Source: Bordetella sp. LUAb4 (GTDB taxonomy: Bacteria > Pseudomonadota > Gammaproteobacteria > Burkholderiales > Burkholderiaceae_B). Taken from it: a DNA stretch of 64,000 bases. The notes below the pieces were generated by a model, which searched no databases, was not told the DNA's origin, and worked only from the letters and a program-made list of their open reading frames with translations. Shown here piece by piece: positions 44,422 through 52,752 of this stretch. The stretch spans positions 620,001 through 684,000 of the forward strand of contig NZ_JAHPZX010000004.1 of the NCBI RefSeq assembly GCF_021325795.1, given 5' to 3'. The position numbers and the translations under genes are program-made. The stretch's first letter is position 1; each line of letters begins with the position of its first letter.

Positions 44422-45627
44422 ATGACGCGCAACCCAATGGCGGCGATCAGTCTGCTGCCGCGCCCCTCGCCAGCCTTGCCGCGCCAGGTGCGCGCGGTGA
44501 TGAGCGCGGTAATGCGCGGGGTAACGGGCGTGGTGGTCGGGATGGTGATCGGGGCCGTAACGGGCGCGGTGATGGTCCGGCGACTGGTAGTTGTGACTGT
44601 GGCGGCCCTGGCCGTAGGATTGCTTGCGGGTTGTGCGGCGAGCTTTCAACCCCAGGGTGCGGCGGTGCGCGCGCCTGCCATCGACGGCGTGGGTAACGCT
44701 CCTGTGCTGGCCACGCCGGACGACGCCCGCCTGCCCATGCGGGCGTGGCTGCCGTACCGGCATGAGCCGTGGGCCGTCATCGTGGCGCTGCATGGAATGA
44801 ACGATTATTCCAATGCTTTCGACCTGCCCGCGCAGTATTGGGCGTATTACGGCATTGCCACCTATGCGTACGACCAGCGCGGCTTCGGCGCGTCGGCGCG
44901 GCCCGGCATCTGGTCCGATACCGATACCATGGTGGCCGATCTCAATGCGGCGGTGGCGGCAGCGCGCGCGCGTCATCCTGGCGTACCTGTCTATGTGCTG
45001 GGCGAAAGCATGGGCGGCGCGGTGGTAGCCGCGGCCTTGCGCAGCGGCCCTGCCGGGAAGGAGCCGCCGTTGGTACGTGAAATCGCGGGCGCCATCCTGT
45101 CCGCGCCTGCCACGTGGGGCCGGCAGTCGATGAATCCCTTCTTCAGCCTGACGCTGTGGTTGGGCTACCAGACCTTTCCTGCCATGCACGTCTCGCCGCC
45201 ACGTGCCTTGAAAATCGTTCCGTCGGACAACATACCCATGTTGATCGCGCTGGGTGGCGACCCCTTGATCATCAAGCGTACGCGCATCGACACGCTCAAG
45301 GGGCTGGTCGACCTGATGAGCGCGGGGGAAGAAGCCATCGATCATCTGCCGCCTGAACTACCGACACTGGTGATGTTCGGCCAGCATGAACAGGTGCTGC
45401 CCAAGGACCTGGTGGCGACAACGGTGAAGCGCCTGCGCGAACATGAGGCCACCGCCCAGTTACGCATCGCGCTGTACCCGGATGGCTATCACATGCTACT
45501 GCGCGACCTGCACGCCGAAACCGTATGGCGCGATGTCATGGCGTGGATGCGTTCCCCTACCGCCGCGCTACCCAGCGGCGCGGAACAGCCGCCCAGGAAT
45601 GTCGCGGCGCGGGCGCGATCCGATTAA
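44422..45627 (+). CDS. Alpha/beta hydrolase (lysophospholipase-like), probable lipoprotein
   Basis: The 401-residue hydrolase is of the monoacylglycerol lipase/lysophospholipase type: VIVALHGMNDYSNAF, YDQRGFGASARPGIW, nucleophile elbow GESMGGAV, and a late GYHMLLRDL carrying the histidine. A lipobox LAGC near residue 70 suggests anchoring in the membrane. The N-terminal ~50 residues are an odd Val/Met/Gly repeat (AVMRGVTGVVVGMVIGAVTG); an internal Met at 44572 would give a normal lipoprotein signal. GGGAG precedes ATG 44422, which follows nadV by 10 bp. Confidence 0.85.
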   Translation: MTRNPMAAISLLPRPSPALPRQVRAVMSAVMRGVTGVVVGMVIGAVTGAVMVRRLVVVTVAALAVGLLAGCAASFQPQGAAVRAPAIDGVGNAPVLATPDDARLPMRAWLPYRHEPWAVIVALHGMNDYSNAFDLPAQYWAYYGIATYAYDQRGFGASARPGIWSDTDTMVADLNAAVAAARARHPGVPVYVLGESMGGAVVAAALRSGPAGKEPPLVREIAGAILSAPATWGRQSMNPFFSLTLWLGYQTFPAMHVSPPRALKIVPSDNIPMLIALGGDPLIIKRTRIDTLKGLVDLMSAGEEAIDHLPPELPTLVMFGQHEQVLPKDLVATTVKRLREHEATAQLRIALYPDGYHMLLRDLHAETVWRDVMAWMRSPTAALPSGAEQPPRNVAARARSD

Positions 45628-45634
45628 TTGGAAC

Positions 45635-45752
45635 ATGGCTGACCTACCCGTCCTCAAAAGCGCGAAGTTCGAGCATGGCCGACCTGGTAATCCCAAAGAC
45701 GCGAAATCCGAGCATGGCTGACCTGACAATCCTCAAAGGCGCGACCATCGCT
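45635..45752 (+). repeat. Triplicated gph start region (three 39-40 bp tandem copies)
   Basis: Three tandem copies of a segment starting ATGGCTGACCT and running through TCCTCAAAGGCGCGA begin at 45635, 45675 and 45714. Spacings are 40 and 39 bp, so the copies are not in frame with one another. Only the third leads into the phosphatase. The first opens a 28-codon frame (MADLPVLKSAKFEHG...) that stops over the true start. Confidence 0.88.
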
Positions 45753-46415
45753 TTCGATCTGGATGGCACGTTGGTCGAGTCGGCGCCCGACTTGATCGGC
45801 GCCGTCAACGCGGTCCTGGTCGCGGAAAACTACCGGCCTTTGGCCTATGAGGAAGGCCGCCCTTTCGTCAGCCGAGGCGCCCGCTGGCTGCTGCAGCGAG
45901 GCCTTGAACTTGCGGGTGCGCAGGACCCGCCCGCCCGCGGCGCCGCCCTTTTCGGGAACTTCATCAGTTATTACAGCGCCCACATCGCGGATGAAAGCCG
46001 GCCCTTCCCAGGCGTGATCGAAGCGCTGGACATCCTCAAGGGCGCGGGCGCGAGATTGGTGGTCTGCACCAACAAGCCCACCGAACTATCACGCAGCCTG
46101 CTGCACAAGCTGGGCATCGCGGAGCTGTTCGACGGCATCGTGGGAATCGACGCAGTCACGGCACCCAAACCCGATCCCGCCCACCTGATCGAAGCAGTGC
46201 AAGCCGTGAACGGCGACCTGTCCCGCACCGTCATGGTGGGGGATGCCGACACCGATGCCGGCGCGGCAAGGTCAGCCGGAACACCGTTGATACTGGTCGA
46301 CTTCGGCTATAGCGACGTACCCGCCGCCGAACTGGCGCCGGATATCCTGCTGCATCACTACGACAAATTAGTGGACGCCTGCGTCGCCCTGCTAGCCGAG
46401 ATCCCGCCAGGCTAA
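45714..46415 (+). CDS. gph: Phosphoglycolate phosphatase (HAD family)
   Basis: The 233-residue HAD hydrolase has motif I FDLDGTLVES (nucleophile Asp near residue 15), motif II VVCTNKP, motif III KPDPAHL and motif IV MVGDADTDAGAA. Length and order fit Gph, which removes 2-phosphoglycolate; a broader phosphatase role is possible. The start is placed at the third copy of a repeated start segment because it alone is in frame with the catalytic core. The frame is open back to 45525 inside the hydrolase gene. Confidence 0.92.
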   Translation: MADLTILKGATIAFDLDGTLVESAPDLIGAVNAVLVAENYRPLAYEEGRPFVSRGARWLLQRGLELAGAQDPPARGAALFGNFISYYSAHIADESRPFPGVIEALDILKGAGARLVVCTNKPTELSRSLLHKLGIAELFDGIVGIDAVTAPKPDPAHLIEAVQAVNGDLSRTVMVGDADTDAGAARSAGTPLILVDFGYSDVPAAELAPDILLHHYDKLVDACVALLAEIPPG

Positions 46416-46494
46416 CCGTTCTAAGCTCGCTTCAATGGCGACTGATGACCCCGAAAGCTAGCTGCCGACAAGCGCGCGTACCCGGTAGATCGTC

Positions 46495-46534
46495 TGCCAA
46501 CTATTGCCGACGCTTGCCAAGTTGTGCCAACATA
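46495..46534 (+). promoter_or_regulatory. Four TGCCRAS direct repeats with a 10-bp period
   Basis: TGCCAAC, TGCCGAC, TGCCAAG and TGCCAAC begin at 46495, 46505, 46515 and 46525. Each is followed by three unrelated bases, so they recur exactly once per helical turn. A fifth TGCCGAC lies at 46473. They end 31 bp before the HTH gene start, in the 149-bp gap after gph. This looks like a cooperative operator, possibly for the HTH protein itself. Confidence 0.7.
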
Positions 46535-46564
46535 ACGCAAATCAACCTGCAGCGCACCCGCTAT

Positions 46565-46780
46565 ATGAAAGAACAGCCCGATGAAATCCTCACCATTGAG
46601 GAAGTCGCCGCATACCTCAAGGCCGGGCGGCGGACGGTCTACCGCTTGACGGCTAATGGCCAGATCCCGGCTTTCAAGCTGGGCGGCACGTGGCGATTCA
46701 GGCGCACCGAGCTGGATCGATGGATCGCCAGCCGTATCGGCGAGCAAGAGCAGCCGGCGCCAAGCAAGGGGAAGCCATGA
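46565..46780 (+). CDS. Excisionase-type helix-turn-helix DNA-binding protein
   Basis: The 71-residue protein is one HTH_17 (MerR-like excisionase) domain: LTIEEVAAYLKAGRRTVYRL, then GQIPAFKLGGTWRFRRTELDRWI. Such proteins are phage/plasmid excisionases or small regulators of accessory modules. No integrase is present. It directly precedes the AAA ATPase gene and is preceded by an iteron-like repeat cluster, so autoregulation of the module is plausible. Confidence 0.88.
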   Translation: MKEQPDEILTIEEVAAYLKAGRRTVYRLTANGQIPAFKLGGTWRFRRTELDRWIASRIGEQEQPAPSKGKP

Positions 46781-46886
46781 CCACTCGCAGGCCGATGGAA
46801 GTCTCAAATCCACGTTGCTCAATCAGCTCGGAAACAGGTCCGGCGCGATCGGCGATCCTAAGCACACTCGAGTCAAGGAGCACAAC

Positions 46887-48068
46887 GTGCTGCTCAAATC
46901 CCTGGAACTAAGCAATTTCCTCAGCTTCGGCGAGTGCATGGAGCCATTGGAATTGCGCCCGCTCAACGTGGTGATCGGTCCGAATGGATCGGGGAAATCC
47001 AATCTGATCGAAGCCATCGACCTGATTCGTTCCGCCCCTAGCACATCGGAAAAATCGAATCTGCTCGCCACCATCCGTGACGGCGGTGGCGTGCGTGACT
47101 GGCTGTGGAAAGGCGCCGCGAAAACGCCTCAAGCATCCATTAACGCCGTGTTTGAGTACGCGTCCAGGGGGCCAACGGACCTGCGCTATGTTCTGAGCTT
47201 CTCCGAAGTGGGACAGCGATTCGAAATATTGGACGAGCGCGTTGAAAACGCGAAGCCAGACCGCGCCCACCCGAGTCCGTATTTCTATTACAGATTCGAA
47301 AACGGCCATGGTGTTCTGAACATCAAAGGCACGCAACGCCGCTTGCAGCGTGAAGACATCGATCCAACTGCGTCCATCCTGTCCCAGCGCAAGGATCCGG
47401 ATCAATATCCGGAGCTGACCTATCTCAGCAACGCCTTCGGAAAAATCCGCTTGTACCGCGAATGGAGTTTCGGTCGCTATACGACGCCAAGACTGCCGCA
47501 GAAGGCGGACTTACCCAACGACCTGCTGGAACCGGACGCCAGGAATCTGGGCCTGGTACTCAATCGCCTACGCCGCGAGCCCGACGTCAAGAAGAAGCTT
47601 CTGGATGCACTTAGGGCGCTATACGAAGGCATAGATGACTTCGATGTACAAGTCGAAGGTGGCACCGTCCAGGTGTTCTTTCATGAAGGTCGATACACCG
47701 TTCCGGCCACGCGGCTGTCGGATGGCACTTTGCGTTACCTGTGCCTGCTGGCCATCCTGTGCCATCCCAATCCGCCTCCCTTGGTTTGCATCGAAGAACC
47801 GGAGCTTGGTCTTCACCCCGACGTGCTGCCCACCCTGGCCAGCCTTCTCAAGGATGCATCACAGCGCACCCAACTGATCGTCACGACACACTCCGACGTT
47901 TTGATCGATGCGTTGACCGATCAGCCAGAGGCAGTGATCGTTGCTGAACGTGGCCCCAATGGAACCGTGTTGACCCGACTGGATGCGGCAAAACTCAAGC
48001 CTTGGCTGGAGAAATACCGACTGGGGCAACTATGGACACGTGGTGAAATCGGAGGAACGCGGTGGTAA
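46887..48068 (+). CDS. AAA family ATPase (AAA_21, RecF/OLD-like)
   Basis: The 393-residue SMC-like ATPase has Walker A GPNGSGKS (31-38), an ABC-type signature LSDGTLRYL (about 275), Walker B VCIEEPELGLHP and the H-loop VTTHSDVLIDAL. The start is GTG 46887, with AAGGAG 6 bp upstream. The frame is open from 46656 but would overlap the HTH gene. Its stop overlaps the start of the DUF4276 gene. ATPase plus TOPRIM-like pairs occur in OLD, Gabija, PARIS and AbiL-type phage defence; that role is inferred. Confidence 0.9.
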   Translation: MLLKSLELSNFLSFGECMEPLELRPLNVVIGPNGSGKSNLIEAIDLIRSAPSTSEKSNLLATIRDGGGVRDWLWKGAAKTPQASINAVFEYASRGPTDLRYVLSFSEVGQRFEILDERVENAKPDRAHPSPYFYYRFENGHGVLNIKGTQRRLQREDIDPTASILSQRKDPDQYPELTYLSNAFGKIRLYREWSFGRYTTPRLPQKADLPNDLLEPDARNLGLVLNRLRREPDVKKKLLDALRALYEGIDDFDVQVEGGTVQVFFHEGRYTVPATRLSDGTLRYLCLLAILCHPNPPPLVCIEEPELGLHPDVLPTLASLLKDASQRTQLIVTTHSDVLIDALTDQPEAVIVAERGPNGTVLTRLDAAKLKPWLEKYRLGQLWTRGEIGGTRW

Positions 48069-48691
48069 AGCTATATGTAGAAGGCGGCGGCGACACGGCG
48101 GCATTGAAAACTGCCTGCCGTGAAGGTTTCACGACATTCATTTCTCGAGCGGGCATCAAGAATCGTCCTCGCGTCGTGGCCTGCGGGACGCGCAGGAATG
48201 CCTACGAGTCTTTCTGTACTGCGATCGCCAATGGCGAGAAAGCGATTCTGCTAGTAGATAGCGAGGATGCCGTTGACGCCCGCCATGAACAAGGACAGCC
48301 GGAAACTTGGAAACCATGGTCGCATCTGAAAGCAAGACCAGGCGACGGTTGGGACAAGCCGCGAGGTTGCGCGGATAGCGACTGCCATCTGATGGTGCAG
48401 GTCATGGAAAGCTGGTTCCTTGCGGATCGCGATACCCTCAAGGCATTTTTCGGGCAAGGGTTCAAGGACACCGCCCTGCCCGCAGCCGGCAATGCCATCG
48501 ATAACATCACCAAGCAGCAGGTCTATACCGTACTGGGCCAGATAAGCGGCAGCTGCAAAACCAAGGCCAGCTATGGCAAGGGCGAACACTCGTTCAAATT
48601 ACTGACACGGATCGATCCGACCAAAGTCGCCCAGGCGTCTCCGTGGGCTAAAAGGTTCGTCGACGATCTGCGCAAGAAGATGGACACCTGA
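48062..48691 (+). CDS. DUF4276-like TOPRIM-fold protein
   Basis: The 209-residue protein has a TOPRIM-like arrangement: YVEGGGDTAALKTACREGF (Glu7) followed by ILLVDSEDAVDARHE (Asp66 and Asp69). That is the pattern expected for metal binding in DUF4276 and related nucleases. The middle has DCHLMVQVMESWFLADRD, common in this family. GTG 48062 overlaps the end of the ATPase gene by 7 bp, implying coupled expression and a joint complex. Nuclease activity is inferred. Confidence 0.82.
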   Translation: MVKLYVEGGGDTAALKTACREGFTTFISRAGIKNRPRVVACGTRRNAYESFCTAIANGEKAILLVDSEDAVDARHEQGQPETWKPWSHLKARPGDGWDKPRGCADSDCHLMVQVMESWFLADRDTLKAFFGQGFKDTALPAAGNAIDNITKQQVYTVLGQISGSCKTKASYGKGEHSFKLLTRIDPTKVAQASPWAKRFVDDLRKKMDT

Positions 48692-48910
48692 AGCGTCGGC
48701 CTGGAGGCCGATTACGCTTACGCTTGGTTCATCTCACCTCGGCAAACTGCCGCAGCACCGCCGAGGGGCCCGCGACCAGTATTCATCGACACCGCTTGCA
48801 GAAATTGAAGGGTGCCGGTAGGCTGGCGGACATGTACCGATCCCAAGCTCATTCGATTATTTGCGCCAGCACGATGTTGGCGGGATAGATGTCGACTTGA
48901 GCATGACGAC

Positions 48911-48934
48911 AACCCGCCCAGGAGGCGGGTTTTT
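48911..48934 (+). terminator. Rho-independent terminator before the P-loop gene
   Basis: AACCCGCC (48911-48918) pairs with GGCGGGTT (48924-48931) around a 5-base loop and is followed by a T-run. It ends the ATPase-DUF4276 transcript or a short leader. The 266-bp gap 48692-48957 contains no other recognisable element. Confidence 0.8.
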
Positions 48935-48957
48935 GCTTTCTGGGCAGCTTCGGAGAA

Positions 48958-49494
48958 ATGAAAATGCCAACTGCGCACGACATGACGCGCCCTCACGATG
49001 AAGTCACGCTTCATCTCGTCAGCGGCAAGATCGCGTCGGGGAAATCGACGCTGGCCGCGCGGCTCGCCCAGACGCAGCGGACGGTCCTGATCAGCGAGGA
49101 TGTCTGGTTGTCCAGACTATTCCCCGGTGAGATTCAATCGGTGAACGACTACATTCGTTGCGCGGCGCACATCAAGGCGGTATTGGCCGAACACGTCGAA
49201 GACATGCTGCGCGCAGGGGTTTCGGTCGTGCTGGATCTGCCGTTCAACACCACCAGCTCCAGAGCTTGGGCCCTGGCCATCGCCACCCGTGCCGGCTGCG
49301 CGCATAGCCTGCACTACCTCGATGTGGCGGACGACGTATGCAAGGCACGGCTGCGGCGCCGTAATGAGCTCGGTGAACATCCATTCCAAACATCGGATGC
49401 GCAGTTCGATCACATCACCCGTTTTTTCATTGCGCCGGAATCCGCCGAGCATCTCGACATCGTGTTCTACGATGCGGCCGGCGCCGCGCTCTGA
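48958..49494 (+). CDS. P-loop ATP-binding protein (AAA_33, kinase-like)
   Basis: The 178-residue protein has a Walker A motif GKIASGKST near residue 23 and the downstream segments VLISEDVWLSRLFPG and VVLDLPFNTTSSR. This is the pattern of zeta-toxin/polynucleotide-kinase-like P-loop proteins. A C-terminal LRRRNELGEHPFQTS supplies a lid-like arginine cluster. ATG 48964 may be the true start, since GGAG lies 8 bp before it. The substrate is unknown; small-molecule or nucleotide phosphorylation is the family theme. Confidence 0.85.
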   Translation: MKMPTAHDMTRPHDEVTLHLVSGKIASGKSTLAARLAQTQRTVLISEDVWLSRLFPGEIQSVNDYIRCAAHIKAVLAEHVEDMLRAGVSVVLDLPFNTTSSRAWALAIATRAGCAHSLHYLDVADDVCKARLRRRNELGEHPFQTSDAQFDHITRFFIAPESAEHLDIVFYDAAGAAL

Positions 49495-49532
49495 GCGTAT
49501 GTCTTTTTCAACGGGGCTACACTGCGTAGCCA

Positions 49533-49588
49533 GTCTTATAAGCCCCGTCTTGTAAGCTTGGTCTTGTAAGCCCGGCCTCGTACGCCCC
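49533..49588. repeat. Four 14-bp tandem repeats in an intergenic region
   Basis: Units close to GTCTTGTAAGCCCG start at 49533, 49547, 49561 and 49575, the last being more diverged. They lie between the P-loop gene and the MORN-repeat gene. Confidence 0.8.
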
Positions 49589-49694
49589 GTCCCGAACGGG
49601 TGCAAGGCAACGCTTTCATTCAGCCCGATGCACCAGGCACGGATGACGATACGCAATCGCCCCCTTCCCCACCGAAGAATATGGACACAGGCAG

Positions 49695-50003
49695 ATGAAC
49701 GAATTGAACATCGCGGAGATTCCCTACGAGACGGGTGAAATCCGGTACCGCTATTCCCGATACCTGGCCGCCGATGGCTCTCGGTGGATCCGCCACGGGC
49801 GGTTCACGGCGTATTACCAGACAGGCGCGCTCGCTTCTGAAGGGTCATATGAGCACGGCAAGGAACAGGGCCCGTGGCGGGACTATCACATGAACGGCAA
49901 GATCGCCGCCGAGGGCGACTACGACCAAGGGGCCGAGTCAGGGCAGTGGCAATACTGGAGCGAAGACGGTAAGCGCGCGCCCGCCCCAGCCCCAAGCCAG
50001 TGA
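49695..50003 (+). CDS. MORN-repeat (YwqK-like) small protein
   Basis: The 102-residue protein has three MORN-like repeats: GRFTAYYQTGALASEGSYEHG, then GPWRDYHMNGKIAAEGDYDQG (broken here into repeat units), then GQWQYWSEDGK. The YwqK family is annotated as antitoxin in some genomes, but no adjacent toxin is evident. The tail is Pro/Ala-rich. It converges with nnr. The function is unknown. Confidence 0.82.
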   Translation: MNELNIAEIPYETGEIRYRYSRYLAADGSRWIRHGRFTAYYQTGALASEGSYEHGKEQGPWRDYHMNGKIAAEGDYDQGAESGQWQYWSEDGKRAPAPAPSQ

Positions 50004-50007
50004 CCGA

Positions 50008-51531
50008 TCAAGACAACGCGCGCAAGCCGCGCAAGACTGCGGGTATCTGCGCCGGAATGTCCTCAGCGATCAGGCCGGGGCCAAAGCTGTCGGCCGCTTC
50101 GCCGTGTAGCCACGCCGCGCATGCCGCCGCGTCGAACGCGGTCATTCCCTGTGCCAGCAGGCCGGTGATCAGACCGGTCAGGACATCGCCGCTGCCCCCC
50201 GTTGCCAGATCCGGCGGGGCGTTGGTGTTGATGACGACGCGCCCGTCAGGCGCCGCGATGACGGTGTCCGGCCCCTTCAGCAGCACGATCGCACCACTCT
50301 TCGCGGCCGCCGCGCGGGCGCGGTCGGTCTTGCTGCCGGCCCCGGGAAACAATCGACCAAACTCGCCTTCATGCGGCGTCATCACACACGGTCCGTGGAT
50401 GGCCTCGAACAGACGCTCGCCCTGCCCCGCGAACGCGGTGATGGCATCCGCGTCCAACACCACCGCCCTGCCCGTCGCCAACGCCGCCAGCACGTGCCGC
50501 CGCGTCTGCGCGGTCACGCCGGCACCAGGGCCGATGGCCATGGCGTTCTTGCGCTCGTCCCGCAGCACTTCTTCCAGCGCCCCGGCATGCGCCAGCGGCT
50601 GCACCATGATGCTGGTGAGCGCGCTCGCATAGACCTGCCACGCGGACGTTGGCGCGGCCACCGTTACCAGCCCCGCACCCACGCGCGCGGCCCCCATCGC
50701 CGACAGGCGCGCGGCACCGGTCATGACCGCGCCGCCCACCACCAGTGCATGGCCACGCGCATATTTGTGCCCATCCATACGGGGCCAGGGAAAATGCGCC
50801 AGCCACAAGGCGGGACCATTTTCATGCGCAAGCGGCGGCACCTCGGACAGCACGCTGTCAGGAATGCCGATGTCCGCCAGCACCAGCTCGCCACATAACT
50901 GCCGCCCCGGCAACAACAGATGGCCCGGCTTCTTGCGAAAAAACGTCACGGTGAAATCCGCCGCCACGGCAATTCCGCGCACCTGTCCACTGGCGCCGTC
51001 CACCCCGCTGGGCACGTCGACCGCGCACACCGGTAGTCCCAGGGTGTCCACCGCTGCCAGCGTGGCACGCGCCACACCTTCGATATCGCGCGCCAGCCCG
51101 GCGCCGAACAAGGCGTCGATGACGCCCTCGGCACCGTCCAGCACCGCCGGCGTCAGCGGCACCACTTCGCCCGTCCACAAGGCTGCATGGTGCGCCGCGT
51201 CGCCCCGCAGGGCCGCACGCTCGCCCAGCAACGCCACGACTACCGGCCAGCCCGCGGCAGCCAGACAACGCGCCACCACGAAGCCATCGCCGCCGTTATT
51301 CCCCGGGCCGCACAGCACCACCACGCTGCCCCGCTGCCAGCGCGCCTGCACGGCCCGCGCGACCGCCTCGCCAGCGGCTTCCATCAGCGCGGTGCCCGCA
51401 TGGCCGGCCGCCATGGCGGCGCGATCCGCGCGCGCCATTTCAGCGGGAGTGAGAAGGGCTTGTGACTGGGCCCGTGACAGGGCACGCGACAAGTCTTGCG
51501 GCTGGGCTTGCTTGTCCGCGTGGCCGTGCAT
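50008..51531 (-). CDS. nnr: Bifunctional NAD(P)H-hydrate epimerase / ADP-dependent dehydratase
   Basis: The 507-residue fused repair enzyme restores damaged NAD(P)HX. The N-terminal YjeF_N epimerase has VVLCGPGNNGGDGFVVAR and VDVPSGVDGASG. The C-terminal ribokinase-like dehydratase has GHALVVGG, AMAIGPGAG, TPHEGEFGRLF and the catalytic ATGGSGDVLTG. The N-terminal ~30 residues are Gln/Ala/Ser-rich. Length fits the fused form. It stands alone between the accessory insert and the GntR gene. Confidence 0.95.
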   Translation of the reverse strand: MHGHADKQAQPQDLSRALSRAQSQALLTPAEMARADRAAMAAGHAGTALMEAAGEAVARAVQARWQRGSVVVLCGPGNNGGDGFVVARCLAAAGWPVVVALLGERAALRGDAAHHAALWTGEVVPLTPAVLDGAEGVIDALFGAGLARDIEGVARATLAAVDTLGLPVCAVDVPSGVDGASGQVRGIAVAADFTVTFFRKKPGHLLLPGRQLCGELVLADIGIPDSVLSEVPPLAHENGPALWLAHFPWPRMDGHKYARGHALVVGGAVMTGAARLSAMGAARVGAGLVTVAAPTSAWQVYASALTSIMVQPLAHAGALEEVLRDERKNAMAIGPGAGVTAQTRRHVLAALATGRAVVLDADAITAFAGQGERLFEAIHGPCVMTPHEGEFGRLFPGAGSKTDRARAAAAKSGAIVLLKGPDTVIAAPDGRVVINTNAPPDLATGGSGDVLTGLITGLLAQGMTAFDAAACAAWLHGEAADSFGPGLIAEDIPAQIPAVLRGLRALS

Positions 51532-51783
51532 GCTGCATTCCTCCAGGGTGAAAGATTCTGCTTGCGACTAGGGCATGAACGCGGCCCGCCAATGCGGGTC
51601 CGCGTCCTCACACGATACCCTCCGCCACCAGACCGTCGCAAATTTGCCAGCAAATTTCACAACAGAATCCGTGCCGCGCCAGCCCGAGGTGATTACACTG
51701 GGCGCAGTTCCACGCAGGACGCGCCTTCGGACAGTCCGCCGACGCCGTCCCCCGCCGTCCGTCACCCCTAGATAGACAAACGA

Positions 51784-52737
51784 ATGCCCATCAAGACCGA
51801 CGGCACCGCCGTCGTTAAAGACTCAGACGCTGGCACGGATACGTGCGAAGCCGCCGACGCTCAACCCGTCCGCATTACCCGACTGCAACGAGAACTGGCC
51901 CAACGCCTGGCCCAGGACATCGCCGCCGGCGTTTTCGAACTCGACAGCCATCTATCCGAAAAAGCGCTCAGCGACCGCTACGAGGTGTCCCGCACGCCCG
52001 TGCGCGGCGCCCTGCGCCTGCTGGCCGAAAGCGGCCTGGCACGCTGCAAGCCCAATAGCGGCTATTACGTGGCGCGCCGTGCCCAGCTCGACGACACCGA
52101 AGGCACGCCCGAGGGCGCGCCGTTGACCAGCGACGATCTCTACCGGCGCCTGGTGGCCGATCGCAGCTACCGCTTGCTGGAGGACAGCTTCACCGACAGC
52201 GACCTGCTGCAGCGCTATGGCGTGCCGCGCAGCACGCTGATGAAGACCCTGCTACGCATGGCCTCCGAAGGGGTGTTGGAGAAGCGCCAAGGCCACGGCT
52301 GGCGTTTTCCCGCATCGCTGGCCGACGACGACGTGCGCCGGGAAAGCTACCGCTTCCGCATGATGATCGAATGCGCCGGCCTGCAGGAGCCCGGTTTCAC
52401 CGTGGACGTGCGTGCGTTCCAGGACATACGCGAACGGCACGAGGCATTGCTGGCGGATCCCCAACGGCCCATCGACAGCCATGAGTTCTTCGCGCTGAAC
52501 AGCATGTTCCATGAAATGCTGGCGCGTTGCTCGGGCAACCGTTTCATCCTGCAGGCCGTCCAGCAGCAGAACCAGCTGCGGCAGATGGACGCGCACCCCA
52601 GCAGCTATCCGGTCACCGAACTGGACCGCTATGTGCGCGAGCATCTGGACATCCTGGATGCCATGGAAGCCGGCGACCAGGAATGGGCCGTCGCGATGAT
52701 GCGGCGGCATCTGAAGGCGACTCAGTGGGCCGCGTGA
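51784..52737 (+). CDS. GntR family regulator with two winged-helix domains and FCD-like C-terminus
   Basis: The 317-residue regulator has a first GntR winged helix at about 35-95 (LSEKALSDRYEVSRTPVRGAL) and a second, weaker one at about 115-178 (LLQRYGVPRSTLMKTLLRMA, then GVLEKRQGHGWRF). The C-terminal part (about 190-315) is helical, with FFALNSMFHEMLARCSGN typical of FCD effector domains. Two DNA-binding domains in one GntR protein are uncommon. The 3' neighbour is the convergent TauE/SafE gene; the target is unknown. Confidence 0.87.
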   Translation: MPIKTDGTAVVKDSDAGTDTCEAADAQPVRITRLQRELAQRLAQDIAAGVFELDSHLSEKALSDRYEVSRTPVRGALRLLAESGLARCKPNSGYYVARRAQLDDTEGTPEGAPLTSDDLYRRLVADRSYRLLEDSFTDSDLLQRYGVPRSTLMKTLLRMASEGVLEKRQGHGWRFPASLADDDVRRESYRFRMMIECAGLQEPGFTVDVRAFQDIRERHEALLADPQRPIDSHEFFALNSMFHEMLARCSGNRFILQAVQQQNQLRQMDAHPSSYPVTELDRYVREHLDILDAMEAGDQEWAVAMMRRHLKATQWAA

Positions 52738-52752
52738 ATCGAGGCATATTGC

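Noticed and set aside
44329-45345. Minus-strand frame opposite the hydrolase gene
   Set aside because: Low-complexity His/Arg-rich composition and no motif; the plus strand has a full alpha/beta hydrolase.
46656-46886. N-terminal extension of the AAA ATPase
   Set aside because: It overlaps the HTH gene in another frame and lacks homology. GTG 46887 has AAGGAG upstream and starts at the fold boundary.
46565-49494. Integrated prophage or integron suggested by the excisionase-like HTH gene
   Set aside because: No integrase, tRNA, attachment repeat or phage structural gene is visible.
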